A stretch of DNA of 32,774 bases, from the NCBI GenBank assembly GCA_001724425.1, contig MEEK01000032.1, forward strand, positions 1-32,774, read 5' to 3'. Below, in pieces: positions 15,935 to 23,805 of this stretch (positions are counted from its first letter, which is position 1; each line of letters begins with the position of its first letter). The notes beneath the pieces are model-generated. The model saw nothing but the letters and a program-made list of their open reading frames with translations. It was not told the DNA's origin and made no database searches. Source of the DNA: Microbacterium sp. SCN 70-27 (lineage in GTDB: Bacteria > Actinomycetota > Actinomycetes > Actinomycetales > Microbacteriaceae). The position numbers and the translations under genes were made by a program.

Positions 15935-16807
15935 ATGGAAGCGAAAAGGATGCGGTGGATGCTCATCACCGCGATCGCGCCGATCGCGTGGGGCAGCACC
16001 TACTTCGTGACCCGCCACCTGCTGCCCCCCGACGCCGCGCTCTGGGGCGCCATCATCCGATGCCTTCCCGCCGGGCTCATCGTGCTGCTCGTCGCGCGGC
16101 GGCTGCCCACCGGTGTGTGGTGGTGGCGCTCCCTCGTCCTCGGCGCGCTCACCGTCGGCGGGCTCAACGTCCTGGTCTACATCGCCGCGCAGCGTTTGGC
16201 CACGAGCCTCGCCGCGACGATCATGTCGGCCTCGGCAGGGGCGCTCCTCGTGCTGAGCTGGATCATCCTCGGGCAGCGGCCGGCGCTGCGCGCCGTCGCC
16301 GGCGCACTGCTCGGCATCCTCGGCGTCGTCGTCATGCTGCAGCCCGGGGGCGGAGCCGCGGATGTGTGGGGCGTCGTGGCATCCATCGTCGCGATGCTGT
16401 CGTCCTCGCTGGGCTTCGTCCTCACGCGGCGGTGGGGAGCGGACATCCCGCCGCTGACGATGACGGCATGGCAACTGATCGCCGGATCGCTCGTCGTGCT
16501 GCCCTTCGCGATCGCCGTCGAGGGCGCCCCGCCTGCGCTCGACGGACCCGCGCTGCTCGGCTTCGCCTACGTCATCGTGATCGCCACGGCGGTCGCCTAC
16601 GCCGCATGGTTCACGGGCCTCGCGCGGCTTCCCGGTGCCGTCGTGGGAGTGATCGGCCTGCTGAACCCCGTCACCGGCGTGCTTCTGGGCGTGTGGCTCG
16701 GCCACGAATCGTTCGGCCCGGCGCAACTGCTCGGCCTCGCCCTCGTCGTCGTCGGAGTGCTCGCGGGCGTGCTGACGCGCTCCGCGCCCGCGACACACCG
16801 CCGCTGA
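15935..16807 (+). CDS. EamA/DMT-superfamily transporter
   Basis: This 290-residue membrane protein has about ten membrane helices in two EamA repeats (roughly 10-135 and 145-283). The first helix contains IAPIAWGSTYFVTRHLLP, the usual EamA start, and the second repeat ends in GLLNPVTGVLLGVWLG. Family members export amino acids, metabolites or toxic compounds; the substrate here is unknown. It diverges from a MarR regulator and is probably induced when the regulator binds a ligand. The start codon lies inside a second small palindrome (CTTCCATGGAAG, 15930-15941) and no ribosome site precedes it at suitable distance, so the mRNA is likely leaderless. Confidence 0.92.
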   Translation: MEAKRMRWMLITAIAPIAWGSTYFVTRHLLPPDAALWGAIIRCLPAGLIVLLVARRLPTGVWWWRSLVLGALTVGGLNVLVYIAAQRLATSLAATIMSASAGALLVLSWIILGQRPALRAVAGALLGILGVVVMLQPGGGAADVWGVVASIVAMLSSSLGFVLTRRWGADIPPLTMTAWQLIAGSLVVLPFAIAVEGAPPALDGPALLGFAYVIVIATAVAYAAWFTGLARLPGAVVGVIGLLNPVTGVLLGVWLGHESFGPAQLLGLALVVVGVLAGVLTRSAPATHRR

Positions 16808-16813
16808 CGGATC

Positions 16814-16828
16814 GACCGCGCTGCGGTC
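16814..16828. terminator. Short hairpin at the EamA/malQ convergence
   Basis: GACCGC and GCGGTC with a three-base loop lie between the convergent EamA and malQ genes and overlap the malQ stop codon. It could serve both transcripts; there is no T-run. Confidence 0.35.
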
Positions 16829-18974
16829 AGAAGCGGGCGTCGACGGCGCGCGTGAGCGAGAGGAACCGCGGGTTCGTCGCGAGGTCGTCGAGCAGAACGG
16901 CCCGGCCGTCCCCATCGGCGAGCGGGATCTGCCAGTTCGGATATTCCGTGTCGGTGCCCGGGACGTTCTGCGCCCGCCGCTCGCCGACGGCGTCGACGAG
17001 CGCGACGCCGAGCAGCTGCGACGGCGCAGCGGTGATGAAGACATTGAGCGCCTCGATCACCTGGGCCTCGGATGCCGCGTCGGCGAGGAGGCCCCGGTCG
17101 CGCAGCACCGCGAGCACGGCCGCCCGCTCGGCATCCGCGTCGGCGAGCTCCTCCTCGACCGGACGGGTGAGCAAGCCCAGCCGCGCACGCAGCGCGACGT
17201 GCTCGTCGGCGAGATACCCCGCGGTCGGCGGGAGGTCGTGCGTGTTGACGGTCGCAAGCAGCGAGCGACGGTAGTGCTCGGGCGGCCGGAATCCGTCGCC
17301 CTCCCGCTCGAACCACAGCACGCTCGTACCGAGGATTCCCCGGTCGGAGAGGTAATCACGCACCCACGGCTCGACATTGCCGAGGTCTTCGCCGATGAGG
17401 ACGGCACCTGCGCGCACCGCCTCGAGCATCAGCACGCCGATCATCGCGTCGTGGTCGTAGCGGACATAGGTGCCCGCCGCGGGGCTCCCGCCGGCCGGGA
17501 TCCACCACAGCCGGAAGAGCCCGATCACATGGTCGATGCGCAGCGCCCCGGCATGCCGCAGGAGCGTCCGGATCATGTCGCGCAGGGGGGCGTACCCCGC
17601 CTCGGCGAGCGCCTCGGGCAGCCACGGCGGCTGGTTCCACGTCTGCCCCTGCTGGTTGTACATGTCGGGCGGGGCGCCCACCGCCATGCCCTGGGCGTAC
17701 ATGGGGCGCAGCGACCAGGCATCCGACCCCTCCGGATGCACCCCGACGGCGAGGTCGTGCATGATGCCGAGCGCCATGCCGGATGCCTTCGCCGCCGCCT
17801 GCGCGCGCTCGAGCTGCTCGTCGCAGACCCACTGCAGCCAGGTGTGGAAGCGCACCCGCGACGCGAGGTGTTCGGCCAGTTCGGCGACGAGCGGCGAGCG
17901 GATATCCCATGCCTCGGCGGGGCGCTCGGTGCCGGCGTAGTGCTCTTCGAGCGCGCACCACAGGGCGAAGTCGCGGAGGGGCTGACCCTCCCGCTCGACG
18001 AAGCGGGCGAGTTCGGCGGCGCGGCCCGGCGACAGGGTCACGCCGAACACCTCCTCGAGCGCCGCGCGCTTGGCCGCCCACACGGCGTCGCGGTCGATGC
18101 GCGAGGGGTCGTCGTCGGTCGCGGCGACGGGTGCGCGCGCCGCCTCGAGCGCCGCCCGGCCGGCGGTGTCGAGGTAGGCGGCCTCGCGGATATCCTCGGG
18201 GCGCAGGTACAGCGGCGCGAGGAAGCGTCGCGTCGCGGGACGGTACGGCGACGCCTCGATCGGGCTCGTCACCTCGGCGGCGTGGATCGGATTGATGAGC
18301 AGGAAGTCGGCGCCCTCGTGGCCGGCGACCGCGGCGAGATCGCCGAGATCGGCGAAGTCGCCCATGCCCCACGACGCGCGCGAGCGCACCGAGTACAACT
18401 GCGCCATGAGGCCCCACCCGCGGCCACGGCCGGGGCGGGTCGGCGGGTCGGGCATGCGCTCGGGGGCGACGATGAGGGTTGCGCCCGAGCGGTGGACGAG
18501 GCCGCCGCCGAAGGGCGTCTGGTCGGCGTGCAGCGTGTGCCACCCGAGCGGGAGGTCCGCGGGGAGCGGCACGGTGACCTCCCAGCGGCGCACACCGTCG
18601 ACCTCCCGCGAGGCCGGCGTCTGGGCCGGGATCGACAGGTCGCGCGTCGATCCGTCCTCGAAGCGCACCCACAGGCGCACATCGTGCCCGTCGAGCACAC
18701 GGACGGCGATCACGCGGCCGCCCTGCCGTGTGACGACGGTCGGGGGGAGGGCGGAGCGCCACGGACGTTCGTCGGCGTCGACGAGGGCGGCCGTGATGGC
18801 GGCATCCGTCGTGGCATCCACGTGCATCGCGCGCAGCACGGCGCGCAGGGTGGCGGCGGGCACCTGCACGCGGTCACCGAAGAACGACCAGTACTCGGTC
18901 GCGATGCCGTGCGCCTCCGCGAGCCGCACGAGGTCAGGCGTCGGCGCCTCGGGGGCCGGGCTGTCAGGGGTCAT
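16827..18974 (-). CDS. malQ: 4-alpha-glucanotransferase (amylomaltase)
   Basis: This 715-residue GH77 enzyme transfers alpha-1,4-glucan segments in maltodextrin and glycogen metabolism. Catalytic features are visible: the nucleophile Asp in LRIDHVIGLFRLWWIP, the acid/base Glu in LIGEDLGNV and the third Asp in NTHDLPPTAGY. The N-terminal 160 residues or so form the extra domain found in actinobacterial and enterobacterial MalQ, beginning with a helical segment LVRLAEAHGIATEYWSFFG. The ATG at 18974 is chosen over one 18 bases upstream because GGAGG lies between them at the right distance. The gene stands alone; the 244 bases upstream hold only its presumed promoter region. Confidence 0.95.
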   Translation of the reverse strand: MTPDSPAPEAPTPDLVRLAEAHGIATEYWSFFGDRVQVPAATLRAVLRAMHVDATTDAAITAALVDADERPWRSALPPTVVTRQGGRVIAVRVLDGHDVRLWVRFEDGSTRDLSIPAQTPASREVDGVRRWEVTVPLPADLPLGWHTLHADQTPFGGGLVHRSGATLIVAPERMPDPPTRPGRGRGWGLMAQLYSVRSRASWGMGDFADLGDLAAVAGHEGADFLLINPIHAAEVTSPIEASPYRPATRRFLAPLYLRPEDIREAAYLDTAGRAALEAARAPVAATDDDPSRIDRDAVWAAKRAALEEVFGVTLSPGRAAELARFVEREGQPLRDFALWCALEEHYAGTERPAEAWDIRSPLVAELAEHLASRVRFHTWLQWVCDEQLERAQAAAKASGMALGIMHDLAVGVHPEGSDAWSLRPMYAQGMAVGAPPDMYNQQGQTWNQPPWLPEALAEAGYAPLRDMIRTLLRHAGALRIDHVIGLFRLWWIPAGGSPAAGTYVRYDHDAMIGVLMLEAVRAGAVLIGEDLGNVEPWVRDYLSDRGILGTSVLWFEREGDGFRPPEHYRRSLLATVNTHDLPPTAGYLADEHVALRARLGLLTRPVEEELADADAERAAVLAVLRDRGLLADAASEAQVIEALNVFITAAPSQLLGVALVDAVGERRAQNVPGTDTEYPNWQIPLADGDGRAVLLDDLATNPRFLSLTRAVDARF

Positions 18975-19218
18975 GGTTGCCTCCGCTGCCATCCTGCCAC
19001 CCGGCGTCGCCCCGCGCTACGCGAGCGCGCAGGTCCGCCTCCGCCGAATCCCGGTCCGTACTCAGGCTCTGCGCCGACAGGTTCGCGCCTCGACCGCGGA
19101 AACACGCGGAAGTACCCCGACGGGGCGCACGCGGATCCTGAATACGGTTCACAGCGTGGATGAGACGCCACCGCTTCGGGAGCGGGTGCCGGTGCCGGGG
19201 CGACCGTGCGGCGGCGCC

Positions 19219-20556
19219 TCAGGCCTCGAGCTTCTCGAGGCGGGCGACGAGACCCGCGCGGCGCGGGGAGCGGGCCGGCAGCATCCCGAGCGCGAGGCGC
19301 AGCACCTCGGCGTCGGCCTGACCGTCGGGGGTGTCCGCGTACGCGAGGAGCACGTCGACGGATGCCTCGCCGAGCAGCGCGTCACGCAGGGCCATCCGCA
19401 CGTTTTCGCGGAACTCCTCGACGCCCGGCGCGGTCGAATCCGGCAGAACCGCACCCCGGTAGGCGGCGAGCGCGACACGGTGCGCGCCGCGGTCGAGCAG
19501 AGACACGAGCTGGTGCGCATCGGTGTCGAGCTCGGCGGGGAGGCGGTAGGGGCGCGAGGACGGCACGAGGTGCGGCGCGAGGCGCTGCAGCACCTTGCGC
19601 AGCCGCACCATCTCGGGGCGCAGCGTGCTCTCTCCGGCATCGGCGCCGTAGACGAGCTCCGTCAGCCGGTCGGCCGACAACCCTTGCCGGTGCACCGCGA
19701 GCATCAGCAGGATCTCGGCGTGACGAGCCGACAGCTCAGCGATCGTCTCGCCGCTCTGGCCCATCACCTCGATGAGCCCCCGGTCGCGCCCGAGCACGCG
19801 GAGCGTCGCCGTCTCCGGCGCACGCGGCGCACGCGCCGACCCACGCCCGCCGCGCCGTACGGGGATCGGCGCCGTCGCGGCGGCGCGGGCGCGCAGCCGC
19901 GACACGAGGAGCTCGCCCTCCACGGCCCGCGCGGTGGCATCCACGAGCAGCTGCGCCTGCGGGGTCGCCGCCTCGAGGCCGCCCGTCACGTCGATGACGC
20001 CGAGGAGGCGCCGCGTCTCGGGGTCGTGAACGGGCGCCGCCGTGCACGACCACGGCTGCACGAGCCGGTTGAAATGCTCGGCGCCGTGGATCTGCACCGA
20101 CCGCCCGAGGGCGAGGGCGGTGCCCGGCGCGGAGGTGCCGACGACCTCTTCCGACCAGTTCGCGCCCGCGACGAAGCCCATGCTCCCCGTGAGATCCCGC
20201 ACCCTCCGGTCGCCCTCGACCCACAGCAGGCGCCCGGCCGCGTCGCCGACCGCGACGACGACGCCGGAGTCCTGCTCGGGCAGCAGGAGCCCGCGGATCA
20301 TGTCCATGACGCTCGCGAGCGGATGCCTCGTGCGGTACTCCTCGAGTTCATCCGGAGTCACGTCGAGGGGAGGCAGGACCTCCGCTCCGACGAGGTTCGC
20401 GAGCGACCGGCGCCAGGAGTCCTGCACGAGGCTGCGCACCTGCGTCAGCCGCGCATCGCTCTGGTTGCCGCCGACGAACTCCTCGTGCGCGCGCTCGATC
20501 AGCAGGCGAGACGTCTCGGGCGAGACATCACGCCGCGACGACCACGACGAGGGCAC
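19219..20556 (-). CDS. GAF-domain transcriptional regulator, AcoR-like N-terminus without AAA+ domain
   Basis: This 445-residue protein has an N-terminal region like the sensor part of AcoR-type activators: RSLVQDSWRRSL, then a GAF domain (about 80-210) with GFVAGANWSEEVVGTSAPGT and VQIHGAEHFNRLVQPWSCTA, and LLGVIDVTGG. No sigma54-type ATPase follows; the C-terminal half has a winged-helix-like ELSARHAEILLMLAVHRQG and a helical BTAD-like part. Actinobacteria often encode this type beside ExaC/DUF779 genes, so control of the aldehyde dehydrogenase operon is likely. The GTG at 20556 follows GGAG by five bases; the longer frame to 20706 runs through the promoter. Confidence 0.82.
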   Translation of the reverse strand: MPSSWSSRRDVSPETSRLLIERAHEEFVGGNQSDARLTQVRSLVQDSWRRSLANLVGAEVLPPLDVTPDELEEYRTRHPLASVMDMIRGLLLPEQDSGVVVAVGDAAGRLLWVEGDRRVRDLTGSMGFVAGANWSEEVVGTSAPGTALALGRSVQIHGAEHFNRLVQPWSCTAAPVHDPETRRLLGVIDVTGGLEAATPQAQLLVDATARAVEGELLVSRLRARAAATAPIPVRRGGRGSARAPRAPETATLRVLGRDRGLIEVMGQSGETIAELSARHAEILLMLAVHRQGLSADRLTELVYGADAGESTLRPEMVRLRKVLQRLAPHLVPSSRPYRLPAELDTDAHQLVSLLDRGAHRVALAAYRGAVLPDSTAPGVEEFRENVRMALRDALLGEASVDVLLAYADTPDGQADAEVLRLALGMLPARSPRRAGLVARLEKLEA

Positions 20557-20589
20557 GGCGGCTCCATTCGACGGTGAGGAGTGTGCCGC

Positions 20590-20595
20590 CCAGTG
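20590..20595 (-). promoter_or_regulatory. -10 box of the GAF regulator gene
   Basis: TACACT on the reverse strand lies 33 bases before the GTG start. The region 16-17 bases upstream is GGGATTA, a weak -35. It supports the choice of the internal start at 20556. Confidence 0.4.
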
Positions 20596-20684
20596 TAGAC
20601 GGGATGCCGTGAATAATCCCGGGTCCGGAAGACGACCGCCCGCGATCCGGGTGGAGGCCGCGAGCCCCGCGCGGCCCGACCGCG

Positions 20685-22127
20685 TCAGCCCCGCGCGGCC
20701 CACCATTCGCGCAGGCGCTGCTCGGCGGCATCCGCCCCGATGACGCCCTCGTCGAGGCGCAGGTCGAGGAGGAACCGGTACGCCTCGCCGACCTCGCGCC
20801 CGGGGCCGATCCCGAGGACCTCCTGGATGCGGTTGCCGTCGAGTTCGGGCCGGATGGCGTCGAGCTCCTCCTGCGCGGCGAGCTCGCCGATGCGCCGTTC
20901 GATGTCGTCGTACGCGCGGCGCAGGCGGGCCGCCTTCTTGGTGTTGCGGGTCGTGACGTCGGCGCGGGTGAGGATGTGCAGGCGTTCGAGCTCCGCGCCC
21001 GCGTCGCGCACGTACCGACGGACAGCGGAGTCGGTCCAGGCCCCTTCCGAGTAGCCGAAGAACCGCAGATGCTGTTCGATCAGCTGGCTGACCGAGCCGA
21101 TCGTGTCGGAGTCGAACCGCAGCGCGGAAAGGCGCTTGCGGGACATCCGCGCGCCCTTGAGGTCGTGGTGGTAGAAGCTCACGCCGCCACCCGGTTCGAG
21201 CCTGCGCGTCGACGGCTTGCCGATGTCGTGCAGGAGCGCAGCGAGGCGAAGGGTGACATCGGGCGCAGCGCCGGGGTGCCGCTCGTGCTCGAGGTCGATC
21301 GTCTGCGCGAGCACCGTCAGGGAATGCTCGTAGACGTCCTTGTGGTGGTGGTGCTCGTCGATCTCGAGCCGCAGCGCGGGGATCTCGGGCACGATCTCGG
21401 CCATGAGTCCCGTGTCGACGAGGATCCGGATGCCCCGGACCGGGTCGTCGCTCGCGAGCAGCTTCACGAGCTCCCCCTGCACCCGCTCGGGGCTGACGAT
21501 CTCGATCGATTCGCGCAGCCGCGACATCGCGTCGAGGGTCTCGGGGGCGACGTCAAAGCCCAGCTGCCCCGCGAAGCGGGCGGCCCGGAGCATCCGGAGC
21601 GGATCGTCGCCGAAGCTCACATCGGGGTCGCTCGGGGTGCGGAGGATGCCTGCGACGAGGTCTTCCACGCCGCCGGTCGGGTCGACGAGCGCCGGCACGG
21701 GCAGCCGCAGGGCCATCGCCCCGATCGTGAAGTCACGACGGTGCAGGTCGGCTTCGAGCGTGTCACCGAACGCGACGGTGGGCTTGCGGGTCACCCCGTC
21801 GTAGCTGTCGGCGCGGTATGTCGTGATCTCGACCTGCTCGGCGACGCCCGAGGGCCCGGAGATCTTCGCGCCGATCGTGCCGAATGCGCGCCCGATGTCC
21901 CACGTGGCGGATGCCAGGGGCTTCACGATCCGCAGGATGTCGTCGGGGCGCGCGTTCGTCGTGAGGTCGAGGTCGTGGGTGTCGCGTCCGAGCAGCGCGT
22001 CGCGCACCGGCCCGCCGACGACCGCCAGCTCGAAGCCCGCCTCCGCGAACGCCGCGCCGAGGCGCGCCATGATCGGGGAGGTCGCGAGTGCACCCAGACG
22101 GTCGAGGCCCTCGGCCATGTTGAGCAT
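20685..22127 (-). CDS. cca: CCA tRNA nucleotidyltransferase
   Basis: This 480-residue class II enzyme adds or repairs the 3' CCA of tRNAs. The head domain has ELAVVGGPVRDALLGRDTHD followed by LDLTT (metal-binding DLD, about residues 34-57) and RRDFTIGAMALRL. An HD phosphohydrolase-like domain follows, with DEHHHHKDVYEHS and LRLAALLHDIGKP (about 265-325). The length and the HD domain are typical of actinobacterial Cca. Its position beside murJ and the trx genes is the usual one near oriC. The ATG at 22127 has only a weak AGG upstream; an ATG nine bases later is possible. Confidence 0.95.
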   Translation of the reverse strand: MLNMAEGLDRLGALATSPIMARLGAAFAEAGFELAVVGGPVRDALLGRDTHDLDLTTNARPDDILRIVKPLASATWDIGRAFGTIGAKISGPSGVAEQVEITTYRADSYDGVTRKPTVAFGDTLEADLHRRDFTIGAMALRLPVPALVDPTGGVEDLVAGILRTPSDPDVSFGDDPLRMLRAARFAGQLGFDVAPETLDAMSRLRESIEIVSPERVQGELVKLLASDDPVRGIRILVDTGLMAEIVPEIPALRLEIDEHHHHKDVYEHSLTVLAQTIDLEHERHPGAAPDVTLRLAALLHDIGKPSTRRLEPGGGVSFYHHDLKGARMSRKRLSALRFDSDTIGSVSQLIEQHLRFFGYSEGAWTDSAVRRYVRDAGAELERLHILTRADVTTRNTKKAARLRRAYDDIERRIGELAAQEELDAIRPELDGNRIQEVLGIGPGREVGEAYRFLLDLRLDEGVIGADAAEQRLREWWAARG

Positions 22128-22190
22128 GGGTTTCAGCCTACCGGCGCCTCCCCGTCGGGGCCGGGGCGAGTAAGCGGTCGCCCCCAGGAC

Positions 22191-23696
22191 TCACGTGAAC
22201 CGCAGGAACCCCGTGAAGACGAGCTCCCGCACGCGCGGCAGCACGTCCGCGGCGAGCGCCGTGGCATCCACGTCGAGCAGCTGTGCGATCGCGCCGACGA
22301 GGGCTCCGACGCTGAGGTCGCCGTCGCTCGCGCCGACGAGTGCGGCGAGGGCCGGGTCGACCTCGATCGTGCGCGAGAGCGCACCGCCCTGACGCAGTTC
22401 GATGACCGACGGCGCCTCGGCGCCGGGCAGATGATGACGCGCCTCGGTGACGTCGCCGGCGACGACGAACGTCGCGGCGGCGAGCGCGTCGTCGTCGAGA
22501 ACCGTGAGGCGGTCGTGGGCGGCGAGCGCCTCGGCGAGATGCGTGCCCAGCGAACCGTCGCCGAGCGGCTGGACGATCCGCTCGAACCGTCGCAGCGTGG
22601 GCGTGCCGGATGCCGCGCGGCGCAGCAGCAGGTACCCGAACCCGATCGCCGTGACCTCGCGCGCCGCGAAGTCGGCGAGCCAGGCTTCGACGAGGGCGGC
22701 GTACCCGGCGGTTCCGGGCGCGGTGCCGCCGTCGCGCACCCACAGTTCGGCGTAGGCGAGGGGGTCGAGCTGTTCGCGCTCGATGATCCAGGCATCCAGC
22801 GGCACCGGCGAGGCATCCACCCACGCCCGCACGCGGTCGAGGCCATCCTCGCCGCCGCGGTACTCCCAATTGCCGAGGAGCTGCGCGACACCACCGGGCG
22901 CGAGCACCGCGCCGACCCCCGTGACGAACGCCCGCACGAGCTCGTCTCCCGCGAGCCCCGCGTCGCGGTACTCGTAGGCCGGCACGCCCGCGACGCGCGG
23001 CGTGATGACGAACGGCGGGTTCGACACCACACGGTCGAACTCCTCGCCCGCGACCGGGTCGAACAGGCTCCCGAGCCGGGTCTCGATGCCCCGGCGGTCG
23101 TTGAGCAGGGCGTTCAACCGCGTGAAGGCGAGCGCGCGCTCGGAGATGTCCGTCGCGACGACGGTGTCCGACGCCGACCGCAGCGCCTGGATGCCGCACC
23201 CCGCCCCGAGGTCGAGCACGCGCGCCACCGGGGTCGGCAACTGCAGCCCGGCAAGGGTCAGCGACGCCCCGCCGACGCCCAGCACGTGCGCGGTCGGCAG
23301 TGCCCCGCCGACCGCGGCCTCGTCGAGGTCGCTCGCGATCCACCATTCCCCACCGGTGTACTCCTGCGGGCGGACGAGGGCGAGCGGGACGACCTCCCCG
23401 GCCGTCACCTCCGCGAGGCCCAGCGCCACGAGACCGGCGGAGCCCGTGCGCGGCAGGGCGGCATCGACGGATGCCACGGCCGCCGGCGACCCGAGGAACA
23501 GCGCCCGCGCGAGGGTCGCCACAGGCTCGGTGGCCCCCGCGAGGGCGGCGAGTGCCGGGCCGCGCAGGCCGTGCCCGACGGCCTCATCCGCGAGTGCACC
23601 CCACGTGTCGCGCACGGCGGAGGATGTGTAGCCCGCCTCCAGGAGATCGGCGCGGAGACTCGCGACGATGTCGGGCGTGGGGGTGATCTCTGGCAT
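22191..23696 (-). CDS. SAM-dependent methyltransferase with NPPF motif
   Basis: This 501-residue protein has a helical N-terminal domain (about 1-150) seen in actinobacterial homologues, then a class I methyltransferase fold with motif I VLDLGAGCGIQAL, the acidic end of strand 2 in VVATDIS, and motif IV VVSNPPFVI (about residues 160-260). NPPF/NPPY methyltransferases modify a side-chain or base nitrogen, as in PrmC/HemK and RlmG-type enzymes; the target here is not known. The last 150 residues or so form a separate C-terminal domain. The ATG at 23696 is preferred because PEITPTPD starts the conserved part; a start six codons upstream is possible. No good Shine-Dalgarno sequence is seen. Confidence 0.85.
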   Translation of the reverse strand: MPEITPTPDIVASLRADLLEAGYTSSAVRDTWGALADEAVGHGLRGPALAALAGATEPVATLARALFLGSPAAVASVDAALPRTGSAGLVALGLAEVTAGEVVPLALVRPQEYTGGEWWIASDLDEAAVGGALPTAHVLGVGGASLTLAGLQLPTPVARVLDLGAGCGIQALRSASDTVVATDISERALAFTRLNALLNDRRGIETRLGSLFDPVAGEEFDRVVSNPPFVITPRVAGVPAYEYRDAGLAGDELVRAFVTGVGAVLAPGGVAQLLGNWEYRGGEDGLDRVRAWVDASPVPLDAWIIEREQLDPLAYAELWVRDGGTAPGTAGYAALVEAWLADFAAREVTAIGFGYLLLRRAASGTPTLRRFERIVQPLGDGSLGTHLAEALAAHDRLTVLDDDALAAATFVVAGDVTEARHHLPGAEAPSVIELRQGGALSRTIEVDPALAALVGASDGDLSVGALVGAIAQLLDVDATALAADVLPRVRELVFTGFLRFT

Positions 23697-23784
23697 CCCT
23701 CTATTCCAGCGCATCCCGCGGAGTGCTGCACCGCCATTCCCCCGGTGCGCGGGGGGTCGCGGGTAGCGTTCAGGACAGGGACCC

Positions 23785-23790
23785 TAGACT
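23785..23790 (+). promoter_or_regulatory. -10 box of the DUF6049-type gene
   Basis: TAGACT lies 15 bases before the ATG at 23806, giving a leader of only about eight bases without a Shine-Dalgarno sequence. The -35 is not recognisable. Confidence 0.4.
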
Positions 23791-23805
23791 CTCCCCGGAC
23801 CCGCC

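Noticed and set aside
18975..19218. Possible small gene between malQ and the GAF regulator
   Set aside because: The open frames have no ribosome site or recognisable composition; this is most likely the malQ promoter region and the end of the regulator transcript.
22188..22200. TCACGTGAAC near the methyltransferase stop, similar to parS
   Set aside because: Only the central eight bases and part of one arm match; the left arm differs and it is in coding sequence.
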